In this document: one piece after another, positions 29,472 through 39,291 of the stretch
Layout of the letters: every line of letters starts with the position of its first letter
Position numbering within the stretch: position 1 is the stretch's first letter
From: Marine Group II euryarchaeote MED-G38
GTDB taxonomy: Archaea > Thermoplasmatota > Poseidoniia > Poseidoniales > Thalassarchaeaceae
NCBI GenBank assembly: GCA_002457145.1
Contig: NTJP01000005.1
Location: forward strand, 43,255 to 107,254
Length of the DNA: 64,000 bases
Direction of reading: 5' to 3'
Made by a program: the position numbers and the translations under genes
The notes under the pieces: model-generated
What the model saw: the letters and a program-made list of their open reading frames with translations, nothing else
What the model was told of the DNA's origin: nothing
Database searches by the model: none

Positions 29472-31736
29472 TTGAAATTGATGATTATGGAATCTGGTGC
29501 TAAAGCTAAGACTGTTAAAAAATATCTAGGAAAAGGTTGGATTGTTGATGCATGTGGTGGTCACATTGACAGATTACCGTCAAAAAAAGGAGAGAAGGGT
29601 AAAAATGAAGCTATGTGGAAATCTGAGCCTGATAAACTTCCGGATGCACCTTGGACCTCAGATAGAAATAAAAAAGAAAAAATTAATAAAATTATAAAAA
29701 ATGCAAAATCTAAAAAAGTTGATGAGGTATTTATTGCTACAGATCCCGATAGAGAAGGAGAATTTATTGCATGGAGATTAAGTGAAACTTTTATCAAGGC
29801 AGGATTTAAAAATCAAAGAAGAGTTGTATTTAATGAAGTTACTGAGGAATCTGTACTAGATGCTCTAACAAGAAATGATGGAATAGATTTCAAGATAGTT
29901 GATGCGGCAAAAGTTAGAATGTTTATGGATCGCCTAATAGGATGGGAATGTGCTAATGTTAGTAGAAGATCTGGTATTGGATCCATGGGCCGTGTGCAAA
30001 CGCCAACATTAGGTTTCATAGTTGAAAAAGAGTTAGAAAGAGAAAGTCATATTCCAAAGAAATATCATAGTGTTAATTTTAATTCAGGTGAAGTTAAATT
30101 CAAAATCAGATTTCATGAAAAGAATGATAAGAATGCTTGGATAGATGATTCAAGCACAAAACCTAAACATTTCCCTGACAGAACCTTTGACTTAGATTTG
30201 GCTGAAAAATCAATTAAATTACTTAAGGAAAATAAAAAAATTCAACTAAAATCTATTAAAAATAGTAAACAACATAGAAAACCGAAACCTCCCTTTACCA
30301 CAGATACGTTATTACAAGCATCTAATTCTTCATTGGGTTGGTCATTGAAGAAGACTAGTGATATAGCTGGAGAATTATATAATTTGGGGCATATTACCTA
30401 CATAAGAACGGATTCAACTAGAACTAATCAAGATGCTCGTAAAGAAATTAAAGAATATATATCAAATGAATTTGGTAATGATTATATTGGTCAAGGAGTA
30501 CTAGGGAACGATACCAAGAAGGAATCATCAAAAATTCAGGATGCTCACGAGGCTATAAGACCAACTAGACCTAAAATTAATGAAATAGATGAAAAAGATG
30601 ATGATTTAAAGAAGTTATATAGACTAATTTGGTCACGTTTCGCAGGAAGTCAAATGTCTGATTCAATTAGAGAGAATAGATCAATAAATGCCGTCACAAA
30701 AGGTTTGGACAAGGACATTACAGGATCTCTTTCTTGGAGAATTCATTCAGGATGGGAAGAAGTATTTCAAGAATATCATGGAAAAGTAAGAACAAAACCT
30801 CCTGAGAATAAATTAGAAATTGACGAAGTATGGTCAATTGATATAAACAATGATAATCCAGAATTAATTAGTGAACAAACAAAACCCCCGAGAAGATATT
30901 CAGAAAGTTCCATAGTACAAGAAATGAAAAGAGCAGGAATTGGTAGACCGTCAACCTATGTTTCTATGGTTCAAAGAATACTTGCAAAAGGATATGTTGA
31001 AAAGAAAAATGGTTCATTAATTCCTACTGAAAATGGAAAGAGGTTGTGGTTAGAAGTAGTTCCATTGTATAATAATCATTCAGAGAAAGTTGAATTATTT
31101 AGTACTAAATTTACATCAATAATGGAGTCTAAGCTAGATAATATAGCTAATAATAATGATAATTCTTCTAAAGTATGGCATGAATTTGTTAAAGATTTTT
31201 ATAATATACATACTAAAGCAGATGATGATTCCAAAAACATACCCTCTATAAAGCAAATTAATCTTCTAAAAGATCTTTTGAGCAATATAAGTAAAGTAGA
31301 ACAGGAAAGTATGTTAAGAGGGAAAGAAATAAATTTATTGACCAGGGATGAAATTAAACCGATTATAGATAATGCAATTAAAATATCTGGACCAAGGAGA
31401 GCGAGTAAAAAACAGATTGATTTGATAATTAAAAAATGTAATCAATTAGGAATAATTTTAGATGATTTTCTAAATGAAAATAACGTAGATGATTTAGAGT
31501 CTTTGACTGGAGGGAGTAACGGAACAGCAAGCCTAATCATTGGACAATTATTTGATATTGGTGGTAAAGAACCAGCAACTGAAAATCAAATAAAAGCAAT
31601 TAGAAATATATCAAAATATCTAGAAATTAAAATAGAAGATGCAATGGCAATAGTAAAAGCTACAACAATTGAAGAAATTAATAAAAAAGATGCTAGTGAT
31701 TTGATTGGGAAAATGAAGAAAATGAAAAAGAAATAG
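29472..31736 (+). CDS. topA: DNA topoisomerase I (type IA)
   Basis: LMIMESGAKAKTVKKYLGKGW, ATDPDREGEFIAWRL, active-site region ITYIRTDSTRT, GIGRPSTYVSMVQRI; TTG start. Confidence 0.95.
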   Translation: MKLMIMESGAKAKTVKKYLGKGWIVDACGGHIDRLPSKKGEKGKNEAMWKSEPDKLPDAPWTSDRNKKEKINKIIKNAKSKKVDEVFIATDPDREGEFIAWRLSETFIKAGFKNQRRVVFNEVTEESVLDALTRNDGIDFKIVDAAKVRMFMDRLIGWECANVSRRSGIGSMGRVQTPTLGFIVEKELERESHIPKKYHSVNFNSGEVKFKIRFHEKNDKNAWIDDSSTKPKHFPDRTFDLDLAEKSIKLLKENKKIQLKSIKNSKQHRKPKPPFTTDTLLQASNSSLGWSLKKTSDIAGELYNLGHITYIRTDSTRTNQDARKEIKEYISNEFGNDYIGQGVLGNDTKKESSKIQDAHEAIRPTRPKINEIDEKDDDLKKLYRLIWSRFAGSQMSDSIRENRSINAVTKGLDKDITGSLSWRIHSGWEEVFQEYHGKVRTKPPENKLEIDEVWSIDINNDNPELISEQTKPPRRYSESSIVQEMKRAGIGRPSTYVSMVQRILAKGYVEKKNGSLIPTENGKRLWLEVVPLYNNHSEKVELFSTKFTSIMESKLDNIANNNDNSSKVWHEFVKDFYNIHTKADDDSKNIPSIKQINLLKDLLSNISKVEQESMLRGKEINLLTRDEIKPIIDNAIKISGPRRASKKQIDLIIKKCNQLGIILDDFLNENNVDDLESLTGGSNGTASLIIGQLFDIGGKEPATENQIKAIRNISKYLEIKIEDAMAIVKATTIEEINKKDASDLIGKMKKMKKK

Positions 31737-32951
31737 TTGATATTTATGATTTATAATTATGATGTAGTAGTAATAGGGGCAGGACCGATTGGAGGTTACC
31801 TCTCCAAAAATCTTTCTGAGCTTGGCCATAGTGTACTATTAATTGAAGAGCATGCAGAAATAGGTAGACCATTTCAATGTGCAGGATTGGTTAACCCAGG
31901 AGCAATGGAAAAAGTCAATTTAGAAGAAACTGCACTGACTAGAATTTGGGGGGCAAGACTACATAGTCCTTCGGGTTCTTTTATAGAGATAGGAGATCCT
32001 TCCATAACTAGAACCTGGTCAGTATGTAGGAAATTATTCGATGAGCAGGTGGTGATACAATCAATTAAATCCGGAACTGATTTGTGGTTGTCGAGCAATC
32101 CAATATCGGCAGTTGTAAAAGAAGATTATGTGGATTTAATTATAAATGTAGATGGTTCAAAAACAGAAGTAAGAACCAAATTATTATGTGGAGCCGATGG
32201 TGCACACTCGTGGGTAAGACGGTATTTCAAAATGGGACGGCCGAAAGAGATGATGATCGGTTTACAAATAGAAGTTACCGGATATGAATCTCAAGACGGC
32301 CGTTTGGAATTATTTACCGGAGATAATATATCACCAGGTTTTTTTTCTTGGGCGATTCCTTCAGGAGATACTACTAGGATTGGAGTGTGGAGTAAACCAA
32401 ATTTACTTGGTGAAGAATCATGTGAAAATTTCTTAAATAATTTAATGAATAATTCTCCATGGAAAAATAAATTTTCTGAGTGTAAAGAGGTTGGTAGATT
32501 TTGTGGGCCAGTTCCCAGCGGGATATTGAAAAAGACAATGATAGAAAGAGTAGCATTATTTGGAGATGCAGCCGGAATTTGTAAACCTACCACTGGAGGA
32601 GGCATTGGCCCCGGGTTTAAGCAAGTAGATATTTTGGTTCCCTTATTAAGTAAAGCAATTTCAGACAATAAATTATCAAACAAGAAAATGATACAAATGT
32701 CTAATAGTTTAAATGAAATGAAAAGAAATCATAGAAGAAAAAGAGCGCTAAGAGATGCATTTCTAACAGAAGTGAGCCAAGAAGAATTGGATAACATTTT
32801 TGAAATTTGGTCAAGACCTGAAGTGATTAAATTAATAAATGAATTAGGAGATATAGAAAATCCTATTCCTTTAGGGCTGAGAATGTTAAAGGATGTTCCG
32901 GAATTTAGAAAATTTGCAAAAAAAGCTGCAATGGCTATTTTATGGGGATAA
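31737..32951 (+). CDS. Geranylgeranyl reductase family FAD-dependent oxidoreductase
   Basis: YDVVVIGAGPIGGYLSKNLSELGHSVLLIEEHAEIGRPFQCAGLV, CGADGAHSWVRR, FGDAAGICKPTTGGGIGPG. Confidence 0.9.
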   Translation: MIFMIYNYDVVVIGAGPIGGYLSKNLSELGHSVLLIEEHAEIGRPFQCAGLVNPGAMEKVNLEETALTRIWGARLHSPSGSFIEIGDPSITRTWSVCRKLFDEQVVIQSIKSGTDLWLSSNPISAVVKEDYVDLIINVDGSKTEVRTKLLCGADGAHSWVRRYFKMGRPKEMMIGLQIEVTGYESQDGRLELFTGDNISPGFFSWAIPSGDTTRIGVWSKPNLLGEESCENFLNNLMNNSPWKNKFSECKEVGRFCGPVPSGILKKTMIERVALFGDAAGICKPTTGGGIGPGFKQVDILVPLLSKAISDNKLSNKKMIQMSNSLNEMKRNHRRKRALRDAFLTEVSQEELDNIFEIWSRPEVIKLINELGDIENPIPLGLRMLKDVPEFRKFAKKAAMAILWG

Positions 32952-34042
32952 ATATGAATAAGTATATTCAAAAAATAAGATATCCGCCCTTTGAATATTC
33001 ACATGTGAATGCAAATAAAGTTCCCTTAATTGAAGTCGTTATAGAATCTGAATGTGAATTGGATAATGAATTTAAGATAGGTGAAGAAGATTCTTGGTAT
33101 GTTGAATGGAGTAAATTTAGAGAAGAAAATGGTAATAATCTAACTAAAATAGAATGTGAAGTGAAGAAAGATGTTTTACCCTTTTTAATGAAGACAAGAA
33201 ATGGTTGGTATATTAGTCCCGACCCATTACATCAAATTTCAAGAAAAATTATTCCTCCGACAGTAATTATTCTAATTTTATCAATATTAATTCATGCTAC
33301 TGAACCAGGATTATTGGAATTAGGGATTATTTCTAATTCATTCGCTGGATCTTATCGTTTAGGCCCGTTAGACTATCCAAAATTACTATTATTCTCTTTC
33401 CCTATTTTTTTATTGCCTATATTTTTTCGAATGATTGCAAACATGAGAGATATTTCAAAACAGAATAATTTTAAAAAAAATCCATTAAAGGCTCCGGAAA
33501 TAAATATATCAAAGGGGATTAATACTATCACTATAATTATAAACAACATTCCAGAAAAAATTAAACTAAAAAAAGCTAGATTACAGGTCGGTGTTGCTGT
33601 TCCTGAAAGAGAGAAAATATTGAATGCTCTTGGAAGAACTGAGGGGAAACAACCTGCCCCCGGAATGTCTACTAAACCACCAGAAAAAAGAATAAGTACT
33701 GGAGATGAAATTGGTACTGGCGTAGGAGAAGCAACGCCTATGGCGGTTACACACAGAAGGTCGTTGATGTTAGAGTCATTGAGAGTTCTAGATTCAGGAG
33801 ACTGGGTAAAAATTAATCAAATTGGTAGTCAAATGATATTAAAAGGGCCAAAAGAATGTTGGCCGAGTTCCATTTATTCATCTTTAATTACCATACATTG
33901 GGAACTTATGATAGAAGCCATAAAAGACGACGGTACAAAAATGAAATGGGTAAGGCCGGTAATAATGAAATCAGAAAATAGTAATATAAATATTTCAAAA
34001 CTACCAGTTAGGAGCGGAAGAATTGAAATGTCGGATTACTAG
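32942..34042 (+). CDS. Membrane protein, unknown function
   Basis: 366 aa with two TM segments (VIILILSILIHAT; LLLFSFPIFLLPIFFRMIANM); overlaps preceding gene. Confidence 0.6.
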   Translation: MGINMNKYIQKIRYPPFEYSHVNANKVPLIEVVIESECELDNEFKIGEEDSWYVEWSKFREENGNNLTKIECEVKKDVLPFLMKTRNGWYISPDPLHQISRKIIPPTVIILILSILIHATEPGLLELGIISNSFAGSYRLGPLDYPKLLLFSFPIFLLPIFFRMIANMRDISKQNNFKKNPLKAPEINISKGINTITIIINNIPEKIKLKKARLQVGVAVPEREKILNALGRTEGKQPAPGMSTKPPEKRISTGDEIGTGVGEATPMAVTHRRSLMLESLRVLDSGDWVKINQIGSQMILKGPKECWPSSIYSSLITIHWELMIEAIKDDGTKMKWVRPVIMKSENSNINISKLPVRSGRIEMSDY

Positions 34043-35205
34043 TTTTGCACTGGTATTATTGCTGAGATATTATTATCTGGAGTAACAATAACAGGTATTA
34101 AATTGTATTCCGAATCACGTTTACTGGGAATAAAACCTGCCCGTAAAATTGTTCTCTGAAGCTCTATTTCATTTGCCTGAGTTTTATCAGTACCAGATGC
34201 AGAGACAACGTTTTCTTCCATCATAGTTGAACCGGCATCATCCGCTCCAGCAAAAAAAGCCATTTGGGCTATTCCCAGTCCCATTGTAGGCCATGATGCT
34301 TGGATATGATCTATATTATCGAAAAATAATCTAGAAATCGCAACATGTCTCAAATATTCTTTGGGCCCTGTTTCTAACTCTAACCTATTATTTCCTTTAT
34401 TTCTTTTTCCAAAAACATTATTCTCTAACTGAACTGGCCAAGATATGAAGGAAGTAAAACCAAGAAAACCATTTTTGATAGTTGAGTCTTGTAACTTTCT
34501 AATTTTGTCCATATGAGATATTCTATCACCGTTAGTTTCGCCAAATCCTATTACATTAGTTGCTGAAGTAACTAGCCCCAAAGATTGTGCTTCTTCCATT
34601 ATTCTCAACCAATTTTCAGAGCCGCCTTTTTTTGGAGATATATCCAACCTAATATCATCAACTAATAATTCAGCACCTCCGCCAGGTAAACCATGTAATC
34701 CTACGTTTTTCATTTTTTCAAGTACTTCGAATGTAGATAAATTGCAAACTTCAGCTATTCCTTCAATTTCAATTGGAGAGAAACAATCTAACTCTATTGA
34801 TGGATGGTTTTTTCTAAGACTTTTTATTAAATCAAGATACCAATTTAATTCTAAATCAGGATTAACACCTCCTTGCATTAAAATTCTTGATCCTCCTATT
34901 TGTTCCAATTCACTAATTCTAGTGCTAATTTCTTGGAATGTTTGAGTGTAAGTTTCGGAATGGCCAGGTGGCCTATAGAAAGAGCAAAATTGACAGTTGA
35001 TAGTACAAATATTTGTATAATTAATATTCCTATCTACTAGATATGTTATTTTGTTTCCTGGCACTTGTTTTCTTCTACGAGATAATGCAGCATCCATCAA
35101 ATCGTTTAAGTCTGATTCATCATAAAGAATATTAGCATCTTTAATTGTAAGTCTAGGAGGATTAGCAGAGATTTGTTCTTTAAGTATATTTTTCCAATTT
35201 GTCAG
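34039..35205 (-). CDS. mqnC: MqnC-like radical SAM enzyme (dehypoxanthine futalosine cyclase / CofH-related)
   Basis: NINYTNICTINCQFCSFYR (CxxxCxxC), LMQGGVNPDLELNWY, GLHGLPGGGAELL; ORF extended upstream of the listed start (LTNWKNILKEQISANPPRLTIKDANILYDESDLNDLMDAALSRRRK) to a CTG behind GGAGG. Confidence 0.82.
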   Translation of the reverse strand: MTNWKNILKEQISANPPRLTIKDANILYDESDLNDLMDAALSRRRKQVPGNKITYLVDRNINYTNICTINCQFCSFYRPPGHSETYTQTFQEISTRISELEQIGGSRILMQGGVNPDLELNWYLDLIKSLRKNHPSIELDCFSPIEIEGIAEVCNLSTFEVLEKMKNVGLHGLPGGGAELLVDDIRLDISPKKGGSENWLRIMEEAQSLGLVTSATNVIGFGETNGDRISHMDKIRKLQDSTIKNGFLGFTSFISWPVQLENNVFGKRNKGNNRLELETGPKEYLRHVAISRLFFDNIDHIQASWPTMGLGIAQMAFFAGADDAGSTMMEENVVSASGTDKTQANEIELQRTILRAGFIPSKRDSEYNLIPVIVTPDNNISAIIPVQN

Positions 35206-35206
35206 A

Positions 35207-36613
35207 TTAATTCCCTCCTCTAATTATATTCTCTATTTCATCAACTTCTTTTGGACAGTTAGTTAAAATCACGGGACCATCATTTGTAATCAAAATATCA
35301 TCTTCTACTCTAATGCCGATTCCAGCATATTTTGATGGAAAATTAATATCTGTGCGCCAATCAGCAAAATATAATCCGGGTTCAACAGTCAGGACCATAC
35401 CTGCTTCTAATCTTCGTCCATGTTCTTCATTATTAGGAGAAATTATGCCAACATCATGTACATCTAGGCCCAAAGAATGACTAGTTCCATGCATGAAAAA
35501 GTTTCTGAATGGGCCATCATAATTATCCCCCAATGCTTCTTCTAGAGTGCATTCAAGTATTCCTAATTGTATCAATCCTTTTGCGATAACTTTGGAAGCA
35601 GCATAATGTGAAGATTTCCAATTATTTCCTACCTGGCATGCTTTAATACCTGCTAATTCAGCATCTAAAACTAGTTCGTAGATTTCTCGTTGTTCTTTGG
35701 AAAACTTACCATTTATTGGCCAAGTTCTAGTTATATCTGATGCATAACCATCTATTTCACATCCAGCGTCAATTAAGACCAAGTCACTATCATTTATCAA
35801 AGAATTATTAGATGTATAATGTAAAATTGTTCCATTAGACCCTCCTCCAACAATAGAGCCGTAACTGCATCTACTCTTATTAGAAATAAAGTGGCTTTCT
35901 ATAATTGCCTGTATATCCCATTCTGCATCTCCTAATTTAGATTTTGACATTGCATTATAATGCGCTTGAGAAGCTATATCCGATGCTTTTTGCATTATTT
36001 CAATTTCTTTATTAGATTTAATAAGTCTTAATTCATCTAATATGTATGAAGGATCTCCTATACTTACTGGACCCTTTCCATTAGTATTTCTCTTTCTGGA
36101 TTTATTCGTTAATGAATGATTAATTAAGTTATCCAGCTTAGAATTTAGACCTTGAATAATGAATACATTTTTTGATTCATTAACTAAATCCTGAATGGCA
36201 TCAAAACTATTTGTAATTGAATAAGCATTATTAACGGGCAAATATTTCATAGCATTTTTAACACCTATTCTTCGACCTTCCCATATCTCTGCTAGATGGT
36301 CATTTGGTTGAACATAAATAGCGGTAGTCCAAGAGCCAGATAGGTTAGAGCTGACAAAAATTGCTTCAGGATATCTCCAGCCACATAAGTATAACATGTA
36401 TGAATTTGCCCTGTATGGGAAATTTGTATCATTTGATCTTTTTGCATATGGATTACTGGGGATTATCACAATACTATTTTCAGGTAGTTGAGAATGTAAT
36501 TTAGACTGACGCGCATGATATTCATCTACTTCAAAAGGCAGAGTTAATATGTCATCCACATTTATATCTGGAATACTCCCATTAATAGGTGTATTCATAA
36601 GAAATATATACAA
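35207..36613 (-). CDS. pepP: Xaa-Pro aminopeptidase (M24B)
   Basis: LVLIDAGCEIDGYASDITRTWPINGKF, FFMHGTSHSLGLDVHDVG, LEAGMVLTVEPGLYF, GIGIRVEDDILIT. Confidence 0.94.
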   Translation of the reverse strand: MYIFLMNTPINGSIPDINVDDILTLPFEVDEYHARQSKLHSQLPENSIVIIPSNPYAKRSNDTNFPYRANSYMLYLCGWRYPEAIFVSSNLSGSWTTAIYVQPNDHLAEIWEGRRIGVKNAMKYLPVNNAYSITNSFDAIQDLVNESKNVFIIQGLNSKLDNLINHSLTNKSRKRNTNGKGPVSIGDPSYILDELRLIKSNKEIEIMQKASDIASQAHYNAMSKSKLGDAEWDIQAIIESHFISNKSRCSYGSIVGGGSNGTILHYTSNNSLINDSDLVLIDAGCEIDGYASDITRTWPINGKFSKEQREIYELVLDAELAGIKACQVGNNWKSSHYAASKVIAKGLIQLGILECTLEEALGDNYDGPFRNFFMHGTSHSLGLDVHDVGIISPNNEEHGRRLEAGMVLTVEPGLYFADWRTDINFPSKYAGIGIRVEDDILITNDGPVILTNCPKEVDEIENIIRGGN

Positions 36614-36616
36614 AAA

Positions 36617-38104
36617 TTACCATTTAGGAATTTTTTCTTCATTAACACTATATCTTTTATATAATCCATATGATACAAATAATAGAGAAAACAGTAAAAG
36701 GGCGAGTGCGAAATAAGTACTATTCCTTGATGAGTCTGATGTGATAATCACAGATATTTGTGAAATAATATTATCGTTATCTGAAACTTCAAGAGACAAT
36801 GTAAACTCTTTCGATTCTACAGAATCTGGCCATGAAAAAGTTCTAACACAGCCTTCATAAAAAGGTACATTATTAACTTTCCAAATACAACTTAATGAGT
36901 TTATATCATTTTCTGTATCGGTCGACCCAGATGCATCTAATTCTAATTCCTCATCAGCAAGTAGTTCAATTGATTCACCATTAAATACTTCTAATTGATT
37001 GATAGATAATCTAGCTACGGGGGCCATATTAATTATAGAAAAAGATATCGAAGACGAATTACTAAGTCCGCATTCATCAGTAACTGTTAGAATTAAAGTA
37101 TAATTACCCGCATTAAGTTCGTTAATTAAAAAAGTTCTTTCATCACTTCCTGATGTAACATTTCTTACTTCCATGTGAAATTTATCGTCATTGATATTTG
37201 GAATTATCTGACTAAGAACCCATACAAAATTTAGATTTGCACGACCAAAGAATGGATCTGAAGAAATACTGCCATCAAATAAAATCGGGTCAAACCCTTC
37301 TAAAATAATTAAATTATTTTGGGCTTGTATTTCTGAAGATGGTGCATTATTATCTATCTTTACAAAAGAGCAATGCAATTTAGAATTTAGTTGTTCGGAA
37401 TCAATTATAATATTAGACCATGTATATAATGAATAATAACCATCTTTAAGGTCGGATATATCTAGACTAGACTGGAATGTATTTGAATCTTGGTAAGGAG
37501 ATATTAGTTTAATTGAATTAGTTAAAATTTGAGATATTTCAACATCACATGATGCTGCGTTTGAATTGGTTTGGAAAATATTCCAGTAGACATCGGGAAG
37601 ATAACCATTCGGTGACCACGAACTTCCATAAATAGGAATATTTCCTGAGAATAAATTATTTTCGGACTGTTTAGATAGTATAAAGGCAGGATTGAATATT
37701 TGTTCAGTAGATGAATAAAAAATTGGTTTTATTATCGATTGAGGAATTTCAGATTCTAAAGTAACTGTTAGATAGCAGGTGCAATCAATTCCATAGGATG
37801 AAAAATCTAAGAATATTTCCCACTGATAGGTTGGATTCTGTAAACTTTCCGATAAAAAGTCAAGTGATAGTTCTCCAGTATCTATAATAACGTTTGAGGA
37901 TTCAAGTTGCCATGTTATCATTATTGAAATTTCACTAGAAGTAGCGAAACCAGATACTATTGTAGAATTATCAACTTCTGAAGGAGAATTTGAGTTAAAG
38001 GAAATACTTTGATATAAACCGTCATCTTCCGCATTTACTTCATTTAATATTGGATTTGTTACATTCAGAAATAAGAAAATCATAAATAATCTTACATATT
38101 TCAT
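36617..38104 (-). CDS. Secreted/surface-anchored protein with PKD-like domains and C-terminal TM
   Basis: Signal-like N-terminus, Ig/PKD-like ELDASGSTDTENDINSLSCIWKVN, C-terminal TM + basic tail. Confidence 0.7.
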   Translation of the reverse strand: MKYVRLFMIFLFLNVTNPILNEVNAEDDGLYQSISFNSNSPSEVDNSTIVSGFATSSEISIMITWQLESSNVIIDTGELSLDFLSESLQNPTYQWEIFLDFSSYGIDCTCYLTVTLESEIPQSIIKPIFYSSTEQIFNPAFILSKQSENNLFSGNIPIYGSSWSPNGYLPDVYWNIFQTNSNAASCDVEISQILTNSIKLISPYQDSNTFQSSLDISDLKDGYYSLYTWSNIIIDSEQLNSKLHCSFVKIDNNAPSSEIQAQNNLIILEGFDPILFDGSISSDPFFGRANLNFVWVLSQIIPNINDDKFHMEVRNVTSGSDERTFLINELNAGNYTLILTVTDECGLSNSSSISFSIINMAPVARLSINQLEVFNGESIELLADEELELDASGSTDTENDINSLSCIWKVNNVPFYEGCVRTFSWPDSVESKEFTLSLEVSDNDNIISQISVIITSDSSRNSTYFALALLLFSLLFVSYGLYKRYSVNEEKIPKW

Positions 38105-38155
38105 GTTTTTGGGACGTAAGGCATATTTAATTAAACCAGTGTATTACTGATTACT

Positions 38156-39217
38156 TCATCTTTCAGAAATTTGCATGCGCCATGATAAGTCATCAAGCCA
38201 TAATGAAAGTGAGTCCTTAGAGATAAATTCCTTAGAAGTTGCTGCTGATAATATGCAGTCACAGGCTGCAGATGCTAAAGTAACTGATTCTTGTAATTTA
38301 AGACCATTGCCCAGAGATATAGCCAAAGCGGCTGCAGCTGCATCATGGAGGCCAATTTGTTGTTCTGGTGAGCTTGCATTACAGGGAAAATATATATCTT
38401 CATCATTATTTGTGTAAAGAGTCATGCCTTCTATTCCACCAAGAACTAGTAGAGAACCCCAACCATAATTGTCGATGAGATATTGGGCGGTTGCTTTACT
38501 ATCAACTAGGTCTAAACGACGTTGTAATAATTCTAAACCTCTTATCTCAAATAATACAATTGTAGCTCCTCTACTCTTCTCAAGTCCAGTTAATTTTGGA
38601 TCTACAATAATCGGAATTTTTTTCATTTTAGCCTTTTCAATTAAATCTAATGCCCCTTCTGTAGAAATTACGCCTTTATCATAATCTGAAATAACTAAAA
38701 CGTTGCTGTTATCTAAAGAATTCATTGCTTTTGAAACTAATTCAGAACTAATATCCCTAGATAAGGGAATTAAAGACCCTCTATCTGCCTGTAGAAGTAT
38801 CTGACTATTTTTTAATAGACTCTCTCGGCTACCATAAAATCTTATTTTAGTAAGAGTTTTATGATCATCAATAACTAAAATATTAGAAACATCAACACCG
38901 GTTAAAGATAGTTTTGTTAAGATAGATTTACCTTCCAAATCATTACCTACACATGAAAAAAAATCTAATGACATTCCAAGAGAATTCAAACTTAAAGCTA
39001 TGTGAGCAGCAGCACCTGGAGACTCCTCGGAATCTGTTATTTTTAGGACTGGAACTGGTGCCGTAGATGTTAGATTATTTGCAAATCCATGATGGTATCT
39101 ATCTAACATAATATCTCCAATTAGCGTTACTCTGGATTTATTAGTTTTATTTAGTAAATTTCTTAATTTTTTTAGTGTTTTAGATTTCAAATCTTGCCCC
39201 GGGTCCATTTTAATCAA
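38156..39217 (-). CDS. PfkB-family kinase related to heptose-7-phosphate kinase (HldE/RfaE1-like)
   Basis: VTLIGDIMLDRYHHGFANNLTSTAPVPVLKITDSEESPGAAAHIALSLNSLG, VISDYDKGVIS, IIVDPKL. Confidence 0.82.
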   Translation of the reverse strand: MIKMDPGQDLKSKTLKKLRNLLNKTNKSRVTLIGDIMLDRYHHGFANNLTSTAPVPVLKITDSEESPGAAAHIALSLNSLGMSLDFFSCVGNDLEGKSILTKLSLTGVDVSNILVIDDHKTLTKIRFYGSRESLLKNSQILLQADRGSLIPLSRDISSELVSKAMNSLDNSNVLVISDYDKGVISTEGALDLIEKAKMKKIPIIVDPKLTGLEKSRGATIVLFEIRGLELLQRRLDLVDSKATAQYLIDNYGWGSLLVLGGIEGMTLYTNNDEDIYFPCNASSPEQQIGLHDAAAAALAISLGNGLKLQESVTLASAACDCILSAATSKEFISKDSLSLWLDDLSWRMQISER

Positions 39218-39291
39218 TCAGCCGTGAGAGTCATTACGAATGATATTTGGGGGAACCAATGGTATGAAATCATGAACATATACCCGTAAAC

